DNA of 25,259 bases from Neisseriales bacterium (lineage in GTDB: Bacteria; Pseudomonadota; Gammaproteobacteria; Burkholderiales; UBA11063), in assembly GCA_008017145.1 (NCBI GenBank), contig SSGY01000068.1, positions 1-25,259 on the forward strand, read 5' to 3'. Both the position numbers and the translations under genes were made by a program. The notes below the pieces were generated by a model that worked only from the letters and a program-made list of their open reading frames with translations, was not told the origin of the DNA and searched no databases. Below are positions 14,942 through 23,281 of this stretch, piece by piece (the first letter of the stretch is position 1; each line of letters begins with the position of its first letter).

Positions 14942-15373
14942 TTAGATTCCACCACCTACGGTGATATTTACTAGTGGATACGCTGATTGTCCATTGGCAA
15001 TTACGCCGAAAGTTTGCCCTGTGCCAACATTCCCGTTAGTGTTGTTAATCGTTACTGTACAGCTGTTAGCTATTAGCGCAACTGCATTATTACACTGACT
15101 AATGTTTGACGTATAGCCATTAGGATTAGTGCTAGTCAATGGTCCAATGAAAATGCCTGAACCTGTGTAACCATTGATTTGTAATGTGCACGAACCATTT
15201 GCAGGAATGGTTTGACAGCCTGTAGCGGTAAAGCTGTTAATATTAAATGCTGAACCATTGATTGTAATACTGCCATTTCCTTGCTGAACATCACTAGTGC
15301 TAGTGCTACTACCACCGCTATTACACGCGTTCAACAATAATGCCGCAGCTAATAAACCTAATATTTTTTTCAT
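14942..15373 (-). CDS. Small lipoprotein with two C-x(8-10)-C repeats
   Basis: 143 residues. A lipoprotein signal peptide ends in the lipobox LLNAC, so Cys17 would be lipidated. No Asp follows at +2 (it is Asn), so outer-membrane sorting is likely. After a Gly/Ser/Thr-rich spacer come two similar pieces, CQTIPANGSCTLQI and CNNAVALIANSCTVTI. They resemble the C...ansCt-x-x-V strands of bacterial Ig-like beta-sandwich domains. Function unknown. AAGG lies before the ATG. It converges on the symporter through a shared terminator and is divergent from the GNAT gene. Confidence 0.8.
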   Translation of the reverse strand: MKKILGLLAAALLLNACNSGGSSTSTSDVQQGNGSITINGSAFNINSFTATGCQTIPANGSCTLQINGYTGSGIFIGPLTSTNPNGYTSNISQCNNAVALIANSCTVTINNTNGNVGTGQTFGVIANGQSAYPLVNITVGGGI

Positions 15374-15538
15374 ATTCTACACCTTATTCAAGTAATTTAT
15401 ATTGTATGTAATAATTATGCGCTGATTATAGCATTAAGTGTGCGAAAAAGTGCAATGATTTACGCAAAATGTTGTAAAATACCAGCCAAAATTATTTGCG
15501 CTAACTAAAGATAAATCAATTATAATTAAGGCAAACAC

Positions 15539-16048
15539 ATGGCACAACTAACGCTGATAGACATTAAAGACGCTACAATTGATGATGTGGTATTTATTCA
15601 ACAAATTTATGCACATCATGTCGCTACTGGGCTTGGAACGTTTGAAGAAGTAGCGCCCACACTTGCAGAAATGACAGCTCGTTTTAATAAAATTACTGGA
15701 CAAAATTTTCCGTTTATCGTGGCAAAACTCGATGACGAAGTGGTTGGCTATGCATATGCTGGACATTTCCGTGAGCGTTCTGCCTACCGGTTTACTGTTG
15801 AAGATTCAATTTATATTGCACCGGCTTATTGTGGGCATGGAGTAGGGCAAATTTTGCTAGATGAATTAATTCTCCGCTGCCGTGAGCGAGGTTATAAGCA
15901 GTTACTTGCCGTGATTGGTGACAGTAAGAATCATGGTTCAATTAACTTACATCAGAAATGTGGTTTTGTACTCACAGGTGTGATGAAAGATGTCGGGTAT
16001 AAATTTGAACGTTTTGTTGATGTAGTAATCATGCAGCTTAGCTTATGA
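15539..16048 (+). CDS. GNAT acetyltransferase, phosphinothricin/methionine sulfoximine type
   Basis: 169 residues, matching the PAT/MddA family length. Visible features are IKDATIDDVVFIQQIYAHHV at the N-terminus, GLGTFEEVAPTL (the conserved TFE of the family), VVGYAYAGHFRERSAYRFTVEDSIYI, and the acetyl-CoA pyrophosphate loop YCGHGVGQILLDEL (about 97-110). GSINLHQKCGFVLTGVMKDVGYKF is the typical C-terminal block. Such enzymes N-acetylate phosphinothricin or methionine sulfoximine and related amino-group substrates; the natural substrate is uncertain. The loop's usual first Arg is Cys here. ATG at 15539 with AAGG upstream. The end overlaps the convergent gene by 6 bases. Confidence 0.9.
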   Translation: MAQLTLIDIKDATIDDVVFIQQIYAHHVATGLGTFEEVAPTLAEMTARFNKITGQNFPFIVAKLDDEVVGYAYAGHFRERSAYRFTVEDSIYIAPAYCGHGVGQILLDELILRCRERGYKQLLAVIGDSKNHGSINLHQKCGFVLTGVMKDVGYKFERFVDVVIMQLSL

Positions 16049-16750
16049 ACCATAACGGACAATTTTGGCATTTTTTACTGTTCCAGTTACCTTTGCACCA
16101 TTAGCAAGAATTAATTCGCCAGTCATTTTGGTAAAAATTATATTTCCAGTTACTTGCGTGTTATCCAAAAAAATCTGCGGAGTCAATATCCAGATTTTTG
16201 CATTGTCAGTGATATCACCCTTGATTTGTGAATTAGTTAATTTGAGTTTATAGCCACTGCTGCTAATCCCTTGATGGAGAGTGGTTTGATTTAGCGTTAT
16301 TGAGCCAGATGTGTTGATTGCCTGCAAAAAACTATCATGATTTGAATCCAAGCTCCCATTTATATTTATTGGTAGTGCATAGGCTGAGTTATTTGAAGTT
16401 AAGCTACCACTGCAATGTAATAGTTTTCCAGCGATTTGGCTATTACTTATTGCCAATGCCCCAGAAATATTTATTTCCCCGTTCACTTGTGAGCTTTCAA
16501 GAATAGCTTTACCATCAATACTCAAATCCTGCAATTTAGATTGTCGAAATTGAGCTTTACCACTAATATTACTCATCCCACTATTGGTTATGCGTTCAGC
16601 ATCCAGATCACCATTAACATTAATTGACTGATAGTTTTCCTGACTCACTTTTACATTACCCGCAAAATTGAGGTTGTTGATAGAATCAGCATGAGCTTGG
16701 CAAAATAAGATAAACGATATCCCGTAACTGAGAACTTGCATTTTTTTCAT
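16043..16750 (-). CDS. Exported repeat protein, bactofilin-like or beta-helix
   Basis: 235 residues with a Sec signal peptide (MKKMQVLSYGISFILFCQAHA, cleavage after AHA). The rest is a series of short units of about 17-21 residues alternating hydrophobic and N/S/G-rich positions: INVNGDLDAERI, LSIDGKAILESSQV, INISGALAISNSQI, and so on to the end. This is the pattern of a right-handed beta-helix, as in bactofilins, but bactofilins are cytoplasmic and this is exported. Few cysteines are present. The ATG overlaps the stop of the MFS gene (ATGA), so the two are translationally coupled. Function unknown; a cell-surface or periplasmic scaffold is possible. Confidence 0.75.
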   Translation of the reverse strand: MKKMQVLSYGISFILFCQAHADSINNLNFAGNVKVSQENYQSINVNGDLDAERITNSGMSNISGKAQFRQSKLQDLSIDGKAILESSQVNGEINISGALAISNSQIAGKLLHCSGSLTSNNSAYALPININGSLDSNHDSFLQAINTSGSITLNQTTLHQGISSSGYKLKLTNSQIKGDITDNAKIWILTPQIFLDNTQVTGNIIFTKMTGELILANGAKVTGTVKNAKIVRYGS

Positions 16751-17991
16751 AATAGATTGTCCTTTGTCTTAATCTTGTGCGGTTGATTCTTGAGCCGTAA
16801 AACTACTCCAGAAATTGCGATCTGAATGATACCACCAGCCACATAAATTTGTAAATAGTTTAAATGCGCTTTAAACAGTAAATTACACAGCAATGGACCA
16901 AGCAGATTAGCTAAATAAAACAAAGATGCGATTGCGCCACTAACTAACGGCGATATTTTTACTAATTCTGGCTGAGAGTTAATGTGCTGTAAGATAAGTG
17001 TATTCATATGTACCAGTGTGATTATTGAAATGATACTACTTAAAATATAACATAAGCCAAAACTCATAAACGTCGAAGTGTAGCTGAGGCTAATCCAGCA
17101 GAGACTATTGGCAAAAATACTTAATCCAATGATTTTATGTGCAGGTTGCTGTGTAATGAATTTTAGCTTGCAGCACATAGCACCAGCGATACTGCAAAAC
17201 ATTGCGGCAGCCATTAATGAGGTATAGCGTTCAATTCCAATGGATTCTTGATGTACTTTGGTGGTAAGCAATAAGTAAAATGGGCTGGATAGCGCGAGAT
17301 AGCTTGCCATTATTGCTAGATAGCGCGTAAATGCGGGTAATTTCCAAATGGTGCGCAATAAATTGGATAGACGTAACGATGGTAGCGCTGATTTAGACTC
17401 CAGGTTTTTAATTGCAGGAATTTGTGCTGCACACCACCAGAGTAATACTAAACCTATCGCAAAAACTAGTAAAATGCCACGCGTTTGGTAGTGAGAATAA
17501 ATATAGCCTGCAAATTTGATATTAATACTGCCAATTAATGCACCAAAAATGGTTATATCTGCCATAAAATCACGTGCTTTGGTGGCTAAGATGGTGGTGA
17601 GTTGCTTATCTAATGAAAAGTAGATAGCACGAAAAATAATACCATTAAGTGCAATGAATACAGCTAGTAATATAATTTCACTTACATTTGTAATGAATAG
17701 AGCTAAAGTTATGCTCAACAAGAGAATATAATTGAAATGGATTATTTTTCGGTACGGATAGTTATTTACCAAATAACTGATCAAAAACGAGAATAAAAAT
17801 GGTAAGCTCGGAATTATGGTTGCCAAGGTTGCATAATCATAAAAATTATTGTTTTTTGGCGGAAGATTGATTGCAATAAAGTTAAGTAATGGATTTAAAA
17901 CATCACCAATTAAAACAAAAGATAATACACAGGTCAGAACGACATAACGATAGTTGCGATCTTGATAATTGTGTAGGTTAAGAAATTTCAT
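16747..17991 (-). CDS. Major facilitator superfamily transporter
   Basis: 414 residues with about 12 hydrophobic segments in two halves of six, the MFS layout. The region after helix 2 (LVNNYPYRKII) corresponds to the basic loop of family motif A, though in degenerate form, so the substrate class cannot be named. The frame opens at a TTG at 18012; the ATG at 17991 is preferred because GGAAA lies 10 bases before it. The following gene, the exported repeat protein, starts in the stop codon. The gene is divergent from the LuxR-type regulator, which may control it. Confidence 0.82.
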   Translation of the reverse strand: MKFLNLHNYQDRNYRYVVLTCVLSFVLIGDVLNPLLNFIAINLPPKNNNFYDYATLATIIPSLPFLFSFLISYLVNNYPYRKIIHFNYILLLSITLALFITNVSEIILLAVFIALNGIIFRAIYFSLDKQLTTILATKARDFMADITIFGALIGSINIKFAGYIYSHYQTRGILLVFAIGLVLLWWCAAQIPAIKNLESKSALPSLRLSNLLRTIWKLPAFTRYLAIMASYLALSSPFYLLLTTKVHQESIGIERYTSLMAAAMFCSIAGAMCCKLKFITQQPAHKIIGLSIFANSLCWISLSYTSTFMSFGLCYILSSIISIITLVHMNTLILQHINSQPELVKISPLVSGAIASLFYLANLLGPLLCNLLFKAHLNYLQIYVAGGIIQIAISGVVLRLKNQPHKIKTKDNLL

Positions 17992-18137
17992 TGAACGTAT
18001 TTCCAGTGACAATCCGTTAAGATAGCATATTTTATGTCAATGAAAAATAATTTATATCGATATACTCTGTTGCGCTATAATATGTAAATATTAAATGTTG
18101 ATTTAAGTAAATATGACTTAGAGCGGGGTATAGCAAT

Positions 18138-18965
18138 ATGTTATCAGAATATGAAAAGAGAGAGTTTACTAATAATGTATTGATTCCCAATTTTATGCAT
18201 CTGGTGGATCAGGATATTTATTCGGTTTTATTTGATTATGAGCTCAAAATCGTTGTTTGTACTACCTTGTCCGCACAATCAATTGGCTTAGAGCGATGGG
18301 AGGATGCCCGAGGGTTGAGTTTTCGTAATTATGCCGATACTGATGTTGCTGCGAGAGTTTTTTCCGGGCATTATAATGAGCAGTTAATGGAGTCATTGCA
18401 TCAATATGCTAAAAGAATTTATGAAATTCAGAGTTTGGTCTTTACGAGTAAAAATGTAATTAGCCTAATTGATTTGCTTCCTTACGGTGGAAAATTTACC
18501 TCTTACCTTGTGACTTATGTCCCAATACTACATCCTAGCGGTGAAGTTGTAGCAATTCAGAGTTTTGCTATTCAATCAAGATTTTTTAGCCATCAGGACT
18601 ATCTTAAAGTAATAACAGATGAAAAAACACATGAAAGATATCTTAATTCTGAAAAACTAACCTTGCGTGAGCATGAGGTTATGTTTTTGTTAGCAAATGG
18701 AATTAATCAGGAACAATGTTCACAGATTCTAAAAATTACACGTAGTACTATCGGAAATATTATCGCCAATCAGCTCTGCCCCAAGTTTGGAATTTCAGGC
18801 TCAAACACCAAGTTATTGGCACAAGTAGCGCTTCAACATGAATTCCACCAATTAATCCCCTCAAGCTTATATCGTCCATATATTGTTGTTCTGGATGAAA
18901 AAATTGCAACGCAGATTAATAACTATACCATCTCAATCCAGACTCCATTACCTGAGACTTTATAA
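18138..18965 (+). CDS. LuxR-type regulator with PAS-like sensor domain
   Basis: 275 residues. The N-terminal ~165 residues look like a PAS-type sensory domain (YSVLFDYELKIVVCTTLSAQSIGLE and YLVTYVPILHPSGEVVAIQSFAI). A LuxR/GerE helix-turn-helix follows at about 173-232: KLTLREHEVMFLLANGINQEQCSQILKITRSTIGNII. Positions match the family (T-x-R-E-x-E-V and the recognition helix), but the usual GLS-NKEIA is GIN-QEQCS. No receiver-domain aspartate is visible, so it is not a classical response regulator. ATG with GGGG upstream. It is divergent from the MFS operon and followed by two secreted-protein genes, both plausible targets. Such stand-alone regulators often sense small molecules. Confidence 0.82.
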   Translation: MLSEYEKREFTNNVLIPNFMHLVDQDIYSVLFDYELKIVVCTTLSAQSIGLERWEDARGLSFRNYADTDVAARVFSGHYNEQLMESLHQYAKRIYEIQSLVFTSKNVISLIDLLPYGGKFTSYLVTYVPILHPSGEVVAIQSFAIQSRFFSHQDYLKVITDEKTHERYLNSEKLTLREHEVMFLLANGINQEQCSQILKITRSTIGNIIANQLCPKFGISGSNTKLLAQVALQHEFHQLIPSSLYRPYIVVLDEKIATQINNYTISIQTPLPETL

Positions 18966-18996
18966 CTTTGATTTGTGATTGAGAGTCATTATAGAG

Positions 18997-19018
18997 TAAA
19001 CATAGAAGTTTATTTTTT
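18997..19018 (+). terminator. Weak terminator after the LuxR gene
   Basis: TAAAC (18997-19001) and GTTTA (19008-19012) form a short 5-bp stem followed by six Ts. The stem is weak, so partial read-through into the next gene is likely. Confidence 0.4.
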
Positions 19019-19046
19019 AGACATTATTTAAAATATTGAGGATGTT

Positions 19047-19490
19047 ATGCGTAAATTATTGATATCTTTGCTGATGTTGGGTTGGTCATTTTGTTATGCG
19101 GATGCACCTGGGATGGCTCAGGATATTTTAAAACAAATTATTCATGGATCAGTGAATACCAATCCCGATTTAACCGAGGTACAAGCCGATCAGAGTGTTG
19201 TGGTTTCATTACGATCATCGATATTGATTTTAGCATGTACTAATCGTAACCCTATAGAGTCAGCCGCTCAAGCCAAATGTATAAAAGAACATAAAAGTGA
19301 GATTATGACAATTGGGGATTTAAGTGAACCATCATTTAAGGTTGGCGCGCAAGCCGCACAACAACAAGCATTGATTCATCGTGAACTTACTTCAAGTGCT
19401 TATCCGCAGGTAATTAATAATTTAGTTACATTTATCAATAATCTCTCGCGCAATGACGATGTTAATACACCTTTAAAGACAAATAAATAG
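19047..19490 (+). CDS. Secreted protein of unknown function, 147 aa
   Basis: A Sec signal peptide (MRKLLISLLMLGWSFCYA, cleavage after CYA or ADA) precedes a mostly helical mature part with two cysteines (LACTNRNPIESAAQAKC) that could form a disulphide. I recognise no family. GAGG lies 5 bases before the ATG. It lies between the LuxR regulator and the large secreted protein on the same strand; the separate promoter before the latter suggests they are only partly co-transcribed. Confidence 0.65.
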   Translation: MRKLLISLLMLGWSFCYADAPGMAQDILKQIIHGSVNTNPDLTEVQADQSVVVSLRSSILILACTNRNPIESAAQAKCIKEHKSEIMTIGDLSEPSFKVGAQAAQQQALIHRELTSSAYPQVINNLVTFINNLSRNDDVNTPLKTNK

Positions 19491-19518
19491 CATCATATTG
19501 AATAGACAAAATCATCTA

Positions 19519-19547
19519 TTGTGAATATTTTTAAAATAGTGCATAAT
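19519..19547 (+). promoter_or_regulatory. Candidate promoter of the 812-aa secreted protein
   Basis: TTGTGA (19519-19524), a 17-base spacer and CATAAT (19542-19547). Start near 19554 gives a 49-base leader that carries a small palindrome AGCTCA-A-TGAGCT (19560-19572) and AAGG before the ATG at 19603. Confidence 0.6.
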
Positions 19548-19602
19548 TCTACCCATGGTAGCTCAATGAGCTTTATAATAATATTTAAGGTAGAAAATCA
19601 TT

Positions 19603-22041
19603 ATGAGTAATAAACCAAAAGTTTTAGTGGCTGTTTTATGTTCGGTAGTGGCATTTAGTGCTAATGCGAATATTTGGAGTAGTGTAGGTGATGATGGCAA
19701 CCCTAATACCGTCGGAAATGCTGGAGCGCAAAAATCGTCGCAAACTGTAGCTCCGTTTATGTTAAATATCGTTAATAACACCAACTCGGTGCTGGCTCTG
19801 GCTGTAGTTAAAAATTCATCAGGTAAAACATTATTTACCACAAATAGTAACAAAAAATGTGATTTGAATAAAGTTTGCCAGATTGCTCTGGATAAAAAGC
19901 TGATAGATAAAAATTCAACAATATTTTTTTATGATAACAAGGGCTCATTAGTTTCTGCATTTATGTTTCGTGGGTTGGATAAGAATGGCGGTTCTTACAA
20001 TGCATCAATTAGTATGGATAGCTTAGGGCGTTATGTATTAGATAAAGTTCAAAAATTAAATCCAAATGTAAACTATGATGTGATTGATATGAATATCATA
20101 ACTACTACGTTACCAGCTACCCCTTATGAAGAGTTAGCTGATTACTATTTGGATCTTCTTGGTAATAGCAAAGATGATAGCTCAGTAATTAAGGCTATTA
20201 CTAAACAAATGGCTGAAAATAACGCGATTACTGCTAATTCACAATCTATTCGTTTAATGGCAAAAAATAATCTTAAATCTAATGCTAGGACTAAAGCGTC
20301 TTTAAAGTCAGCTCCACCATCAGTTAAAGCGGCTTTAGATCGTAGTAACCCAATTTGTTCTGGAGGTTTTACAACTGCGATGACTCTTTTTGGATCACTT
20401 GGTTTTCCTGGCGCTGGCATCATTTCAGGGTTAGCCAAAGGAGCGTCATCAGCAGCATGTCCGACTCAGATGGACTATTTAGCCGATCAATTTAGTAAAA
20501 TTGATGCACAGTTTAATAATATCAATAATAAATTAGTCGATATTAAAAATGACCTAACTAGAATCGGTCAAAACGTTACGAAATATGCGGTCTATAACCA
20601 ATTACAAACGATTGAGAAATCAGATAATACATTATTTAATTGGGTTAGAGCATATAATGAAATTCTATCTTCTCCTGGTCCGGATGGTGTACAACATTAT
20701 GACAGCCTCAAAAAATTAATGGATGCATATGGTGGTGTAAATAATGCACTTGGTAAAATTCCTAACCTAAGACAAAATCTATCGAAATTATATGACAATA
20801 AAGCGATATTAGAAAATATTCAATTATTAGGTGGTAGTGTCTTGACTCAAACTAGCGGGCAAATGTCTGAGCTATGTGATGATGTAAATAAAATAAGTGG
20901 CGATGTAATGGCTCTTAGAATGTGGTGTAATGTACAGTCATTTGATATTTATGCCAGAAATTCAGTATTAACAAGCTTTGTTCCAAGTATTTACGATGAT
21001 GTAAAAGTTGTTTATAATACAGATACTGAGCCAAACAAAAAAGCTTTATGGACAATTGAAAAAGCGGATTTAGATAAATTTTCTAATGCGGTTAACACTA
21101 ATTTTAATCCTGAAAAAAATAAAAATATTATTTACCCAACAATAAAGAATACCGATTCAGTTTATGCTTTATTAAAAAACCTGGAAGCACAAAAATTTAA
21201 TGTGTTAGAGTGGAATAATGGCGAAAAATATATTGTTACCAGTGCAATAGATACTGAAGCAGTGAGCAAAACCCCAACCGAGATTCGTGCTAAATATTAT
21301 TATGCTAAACCGACACGTAGAAATGGTGTAGTTACATATGAAAATAACGCTTCTATTGATAGTGAAATTGTCAGTATCATGGGTGTTCCTGCTCCAAAAC
21401 GGTTCTTTAATGGCGGTTCGCAAAATAATTATGGATATGATCCCGCATTCCCATGGGCTGAATACAGCGTCCTAAGCTCTCCTGTTGAAGCCTGCCCAAC
21501 GAATAAGGGGAATTTTGATGATCTAGTTGCTAAAGCTTCTTTACAAACGCCTAAGAATGTAGCCGCGGCAATTTATGGGTTTGGACCTAGTGACTTTAAA
21601 GCTAATTATATCTCACAAGGGGCTTATACTGAGAAATTTACGCGGAATAATAAATCATATCAAAGAGAAATTTTTACTTCTAGTATTTCTGATCAGTCTA
21701 TCAATTATAACATTAAATATGATGGTGCCGATTATTGGCAAATTGCAAATGGTGAGTTTTATAGCTTTATGCGTTATCAAATGGCTGATGGCTATACTCG
21801 TGTATGGGCAATGAGAAGTAAAATTGATCGTGTGAGAACTGATACGTGGTGTAATACGTTTCCAACATTAGCATATCTTGAATCGCTAAAATTATCAGTA
21901 ACGCCTCAATGTATGACTAATGATTGTGTTTCTGTAGACACAGGTAAGAAACTTGACAAGTTAGTCTTCAAAGATGACAAACCAATCAACATTGAATGGA
22001 CAACTATTTCAGGTGGCTATAGTTTAAATGTAGTTAAATAA
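19603..22041 (+). CDS. Large secreted protein, possible pore-forming or adhesive
   Basis: 812 residues with a Sec signal peptide (cleavage after ANA, residue 22). The N-terminal ~160 residues look beta-rich, with a disulphide candidate at Cys86/Cys92. A glycine-rich hydrophobic stretch (MTLFGSLGFPGAGIISGLAKG, split over 260-280) lies between Cys252 and Cys286 and is followed by a heptad-type coiled coil, FSKIDAQFNNINNKLVDIKND (about 297-317), then long helices to about 450. The C-terminal half is Tyr/Asn-rich and probably beta. A buried hydrophobic hairpin beside a coiled coil is seen in alpha-helical pore-forming toxins, but also in other proteins; I recognise no family. No lipobox and no C-terminal membrane anchor. 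Downstream is a terminator. Confidence 0.7.
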   Translation: MSNKPKVLVAVLCSVVAFSANANIWSSVGDDGNPNTVGNAGAQKSSQTVAPFMLNIVNNTNSVLALAVVKNSSGKTLFTTNSNKKCDLNKVCQIALDKKLIDKNSTIFFYDNKGSLVSAFMFRGLDKNGGSYNASISMDSLGRYVLDKVQKLNPNVNYDVIDMNIITTTLPATPYEELADYYLDLLGNSKDDSSVIKAITKQMAENNAITANSQSIRLMAKNNLKSNARTKASLKSAPPSVKAALDRSNPICSGGFTTAMTLFGSLGFPGAGIISGLAKGASSAACPTQMDYLADQFSKIDAQFNNINNKLVDIKNDLTRIGQNVTKYAVYNQLQTIEKSDNTLFNWVRAYNEILSSPGPDGVQHYDSLKKLMDAYGGVNNALGKIPNLRQNLSKLYDNKAILENIQLLGGSVLTQTSGQMSELCDDVNKISGDVMALRMWCNVQSFDIYARNSVLTSFVPSIYDDVKVVYNTDTEPNKKALWTIEKADLDKFSNAVNTNFNPEKNKNIIYPTIKNTDSVYALLKNLEAQKFNVLEWNNGEKYIVTSAIDTEAVSKTPTEIRAKYYYAKPTRRNGVVTYENNASIDSEIVSIMGVPAPKRFFNGGSQNNYGYDPAFPWAEYSVLSSPVEACPTNKGNFDDLVAKASLQTPKNVAAAIYGFGPSDFKANYISQGAYTEKFTRNNKSYQREIFTSSISDQSINYNIKYDGADYWQIANGEFYSFMRYQMADGYTRVWAMRSKIDRVRTDTWCNTFPTLAYLESLKLSVTPQCMTNDCVSVDTGKKLDKLVFKDDKPINIEWTTISGGYSLNVVK

Positions 22042-22053
22042 CTAATGTTTTAT

Positions 22054-22089
22054 AAGGAAGCGCTAGGGAATCATCTTTAGCGCTTTCTT
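22054..22089 (+). terminator. Terminator after the 812-aa gene
   Basis: AAGGAAGCGCTA (22054-22065) pairs with TAGCGCTTTCTT (22078-22089) with one G-U, around a 12-base loop. The T tract is interrupted (TTTCTT), so it is moderate in strength. Confidence 0.6.
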
Positions 22090-22134
22090 AATCATGAAGT
22101 TTATACTTAGGGTAAGAAAAGAAAAAATAAGAAT

Positions 22135-23073
22135 ATGTTAGGTCTAGTTGGTAAATTAAAGAATATTCCGATAGCATTTAACGGGATCGCGCTAAGTTTG
22201 ATTACTTTAGCACAAATCTATCCCCAGCTACATATGCAGATACTGGCGCTGTTATGTTTGAGCCTAAGCATAATCATATTTGTGATAAAACTATTCAAGT
22301 ACAGCATCCATCAAAATGTGCTATTCAATGAGTTGGACAATTATGTTAATGGTGGGTTTCTTCCGCTATTTACAATGTATATTGCTGGATTATCAACATT
22401 CTTACACCGCTACAATCAAATTTGGGGCGAGGTGATTTGGTATCTTGCTTTTATAGCTCATTTAGCATTGATAATTTATCTTTATTATTCTCATAGCCGC
22501 CAAAAAAATTTATCATTAATCTTACCAAATTGGTTTATCCCACCTATCGGTTTTATTGCTATTGGATTAGCCGCTGAGTCATCAACTAGCCGTGTAATTG
22601 CTCATTGGATATTCTTGTTTTCTGATGTCACAATTATTCCGATAAGTCTTGCGATACTTTATCGGCAAATTGTAAAACCGTTAACTAGTTTTGAAATGTA
22701 TACAACAGGAATATATGCTGCGCCACTTAGTTTATTGATCCTTGCGTTGCTAAAAGATCATAGCTTACCATTTTGTGAGCTGCAACTTGCAATTCTATTC
22801 TATAGCAATATTATTTTCAATCTTTTTAGTGTGGCTGGGTTAGTCGTTTGCTTAAAAAAAAGAGAATGCATTCCCTGTTTTGCATGCTTTACTTTTCCAT
22901 TTGCTGTTTCTGCTCTGGCAAATCTAAAGTATGCCAAAATTAGTCCAGCTGCGCTTTCTGTTTCTTATATAGCTTTGCTGCTCTCATCCATTATGACGGT
23001 ATATACGATTTATATGATTATTACTCAACATCTTCGTAGTATTAGTTCGCTTCCTGCTAATTATGATAACTAG
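22135..23073 (+). CDS. TDT-family transporter (TehA/SLAC1-like)
   Basis: 312 residues with about ten hydrophobic helices, the layout of tellurite-resistance/dicarboxylate transporters, which include TehA and the plant SLAC1 anion channel. Supporting text is IPIAFNGIALSLITLAQIYP in helix 1, FNELDNYVNGGFLPLFTMYIAGLS, WYLAFIAHLALIIYLY, LPNWFIPPIGFIAIGLAAESS, and MYTTGIYAAPLSLLILALL. Substrates in the family include tellurite-linked, malate, sulphite and chloride anions, so this one is unresolved. A start at 22135 has only a weak AAGAA site. It stands alone on the plus strand and converges with the phosphatase. Confidence 0.85.
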   Translation: MLGLVGKLKNIPIAFNGIALSLITLAQIYPQLHMQILALLCLSLSIIIFVIKLFKYSIHQNVLFNELDNYVNGGFLPLFTMYIAGLSTFLHRYNQIWGEVIWYLAFIAHLALIIYLYYSHSRQKNLSLILPNWFIPPIGFIAIGLAAESSTSRVIAHWIFLFSDVTIIPISLAILYRQIVKPLTSFEMYTTGIYAAPLSLLILALLKDHSLPFCELQLAILFYSNIIFNLFSVAGLVVCLKKRECIPCFACFTFPFAVSALANLKYAKISPAALSVSYIALLLSSIMTVYTIYMIITQHLRSISSLPANYDN

Positions 23074-23105
23074 TAACTATTTACTTTTGAGCTGTTATCA
23101 TAATT
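23059..23105. repeat. 12-bp inverted repeat at the end of the TDT gene
   Basis: AATTATGATAAC (23059-23070) and GTTATCATAATT (23094-23105) match perfectly across a 23-base spacer. The left arm lies in the last codons. No T tract follows; an mRNA 3' hairpin or a protein site are both possible. Confidence 0.5.
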
Positions 23106-23218
23106 TGAAATTACCTATTTTAAATACAATAATGTGTTGATATAAATTTATATTTATGCTATCCAATGAGTAGTTTGCTTAAGTGTTAACTATATCATAA
23201 TGTGGATAATCATTAAAT

Positions 23219-23250
23219 AAAAAGTTCCATGAATTATGGAATTATTTTTC
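23219..23250. terminator. Bidirectional terminator between TDT and phosphatase genes
   Basis: TTCCAT (23225-23230) and ATGGAA (23236-23241) enclose a 5-base loop. T runs follow on both strands (23245-23249 on plus; the A run 23219-23223 on minus). The region 23074-23218 holds no gene. Confidence 0.65.
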
Positions 23251-23281
23251 AAATAGAATATGCTGAGTAATGCAAGCATCT

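Noticed and set aside
20145..20438. Minus-strand open frames within the 812-aa gene
   Set aside because: No signal peptide, ribosome-binding site or recognisable motif; the sense frame has a complete gene layout.
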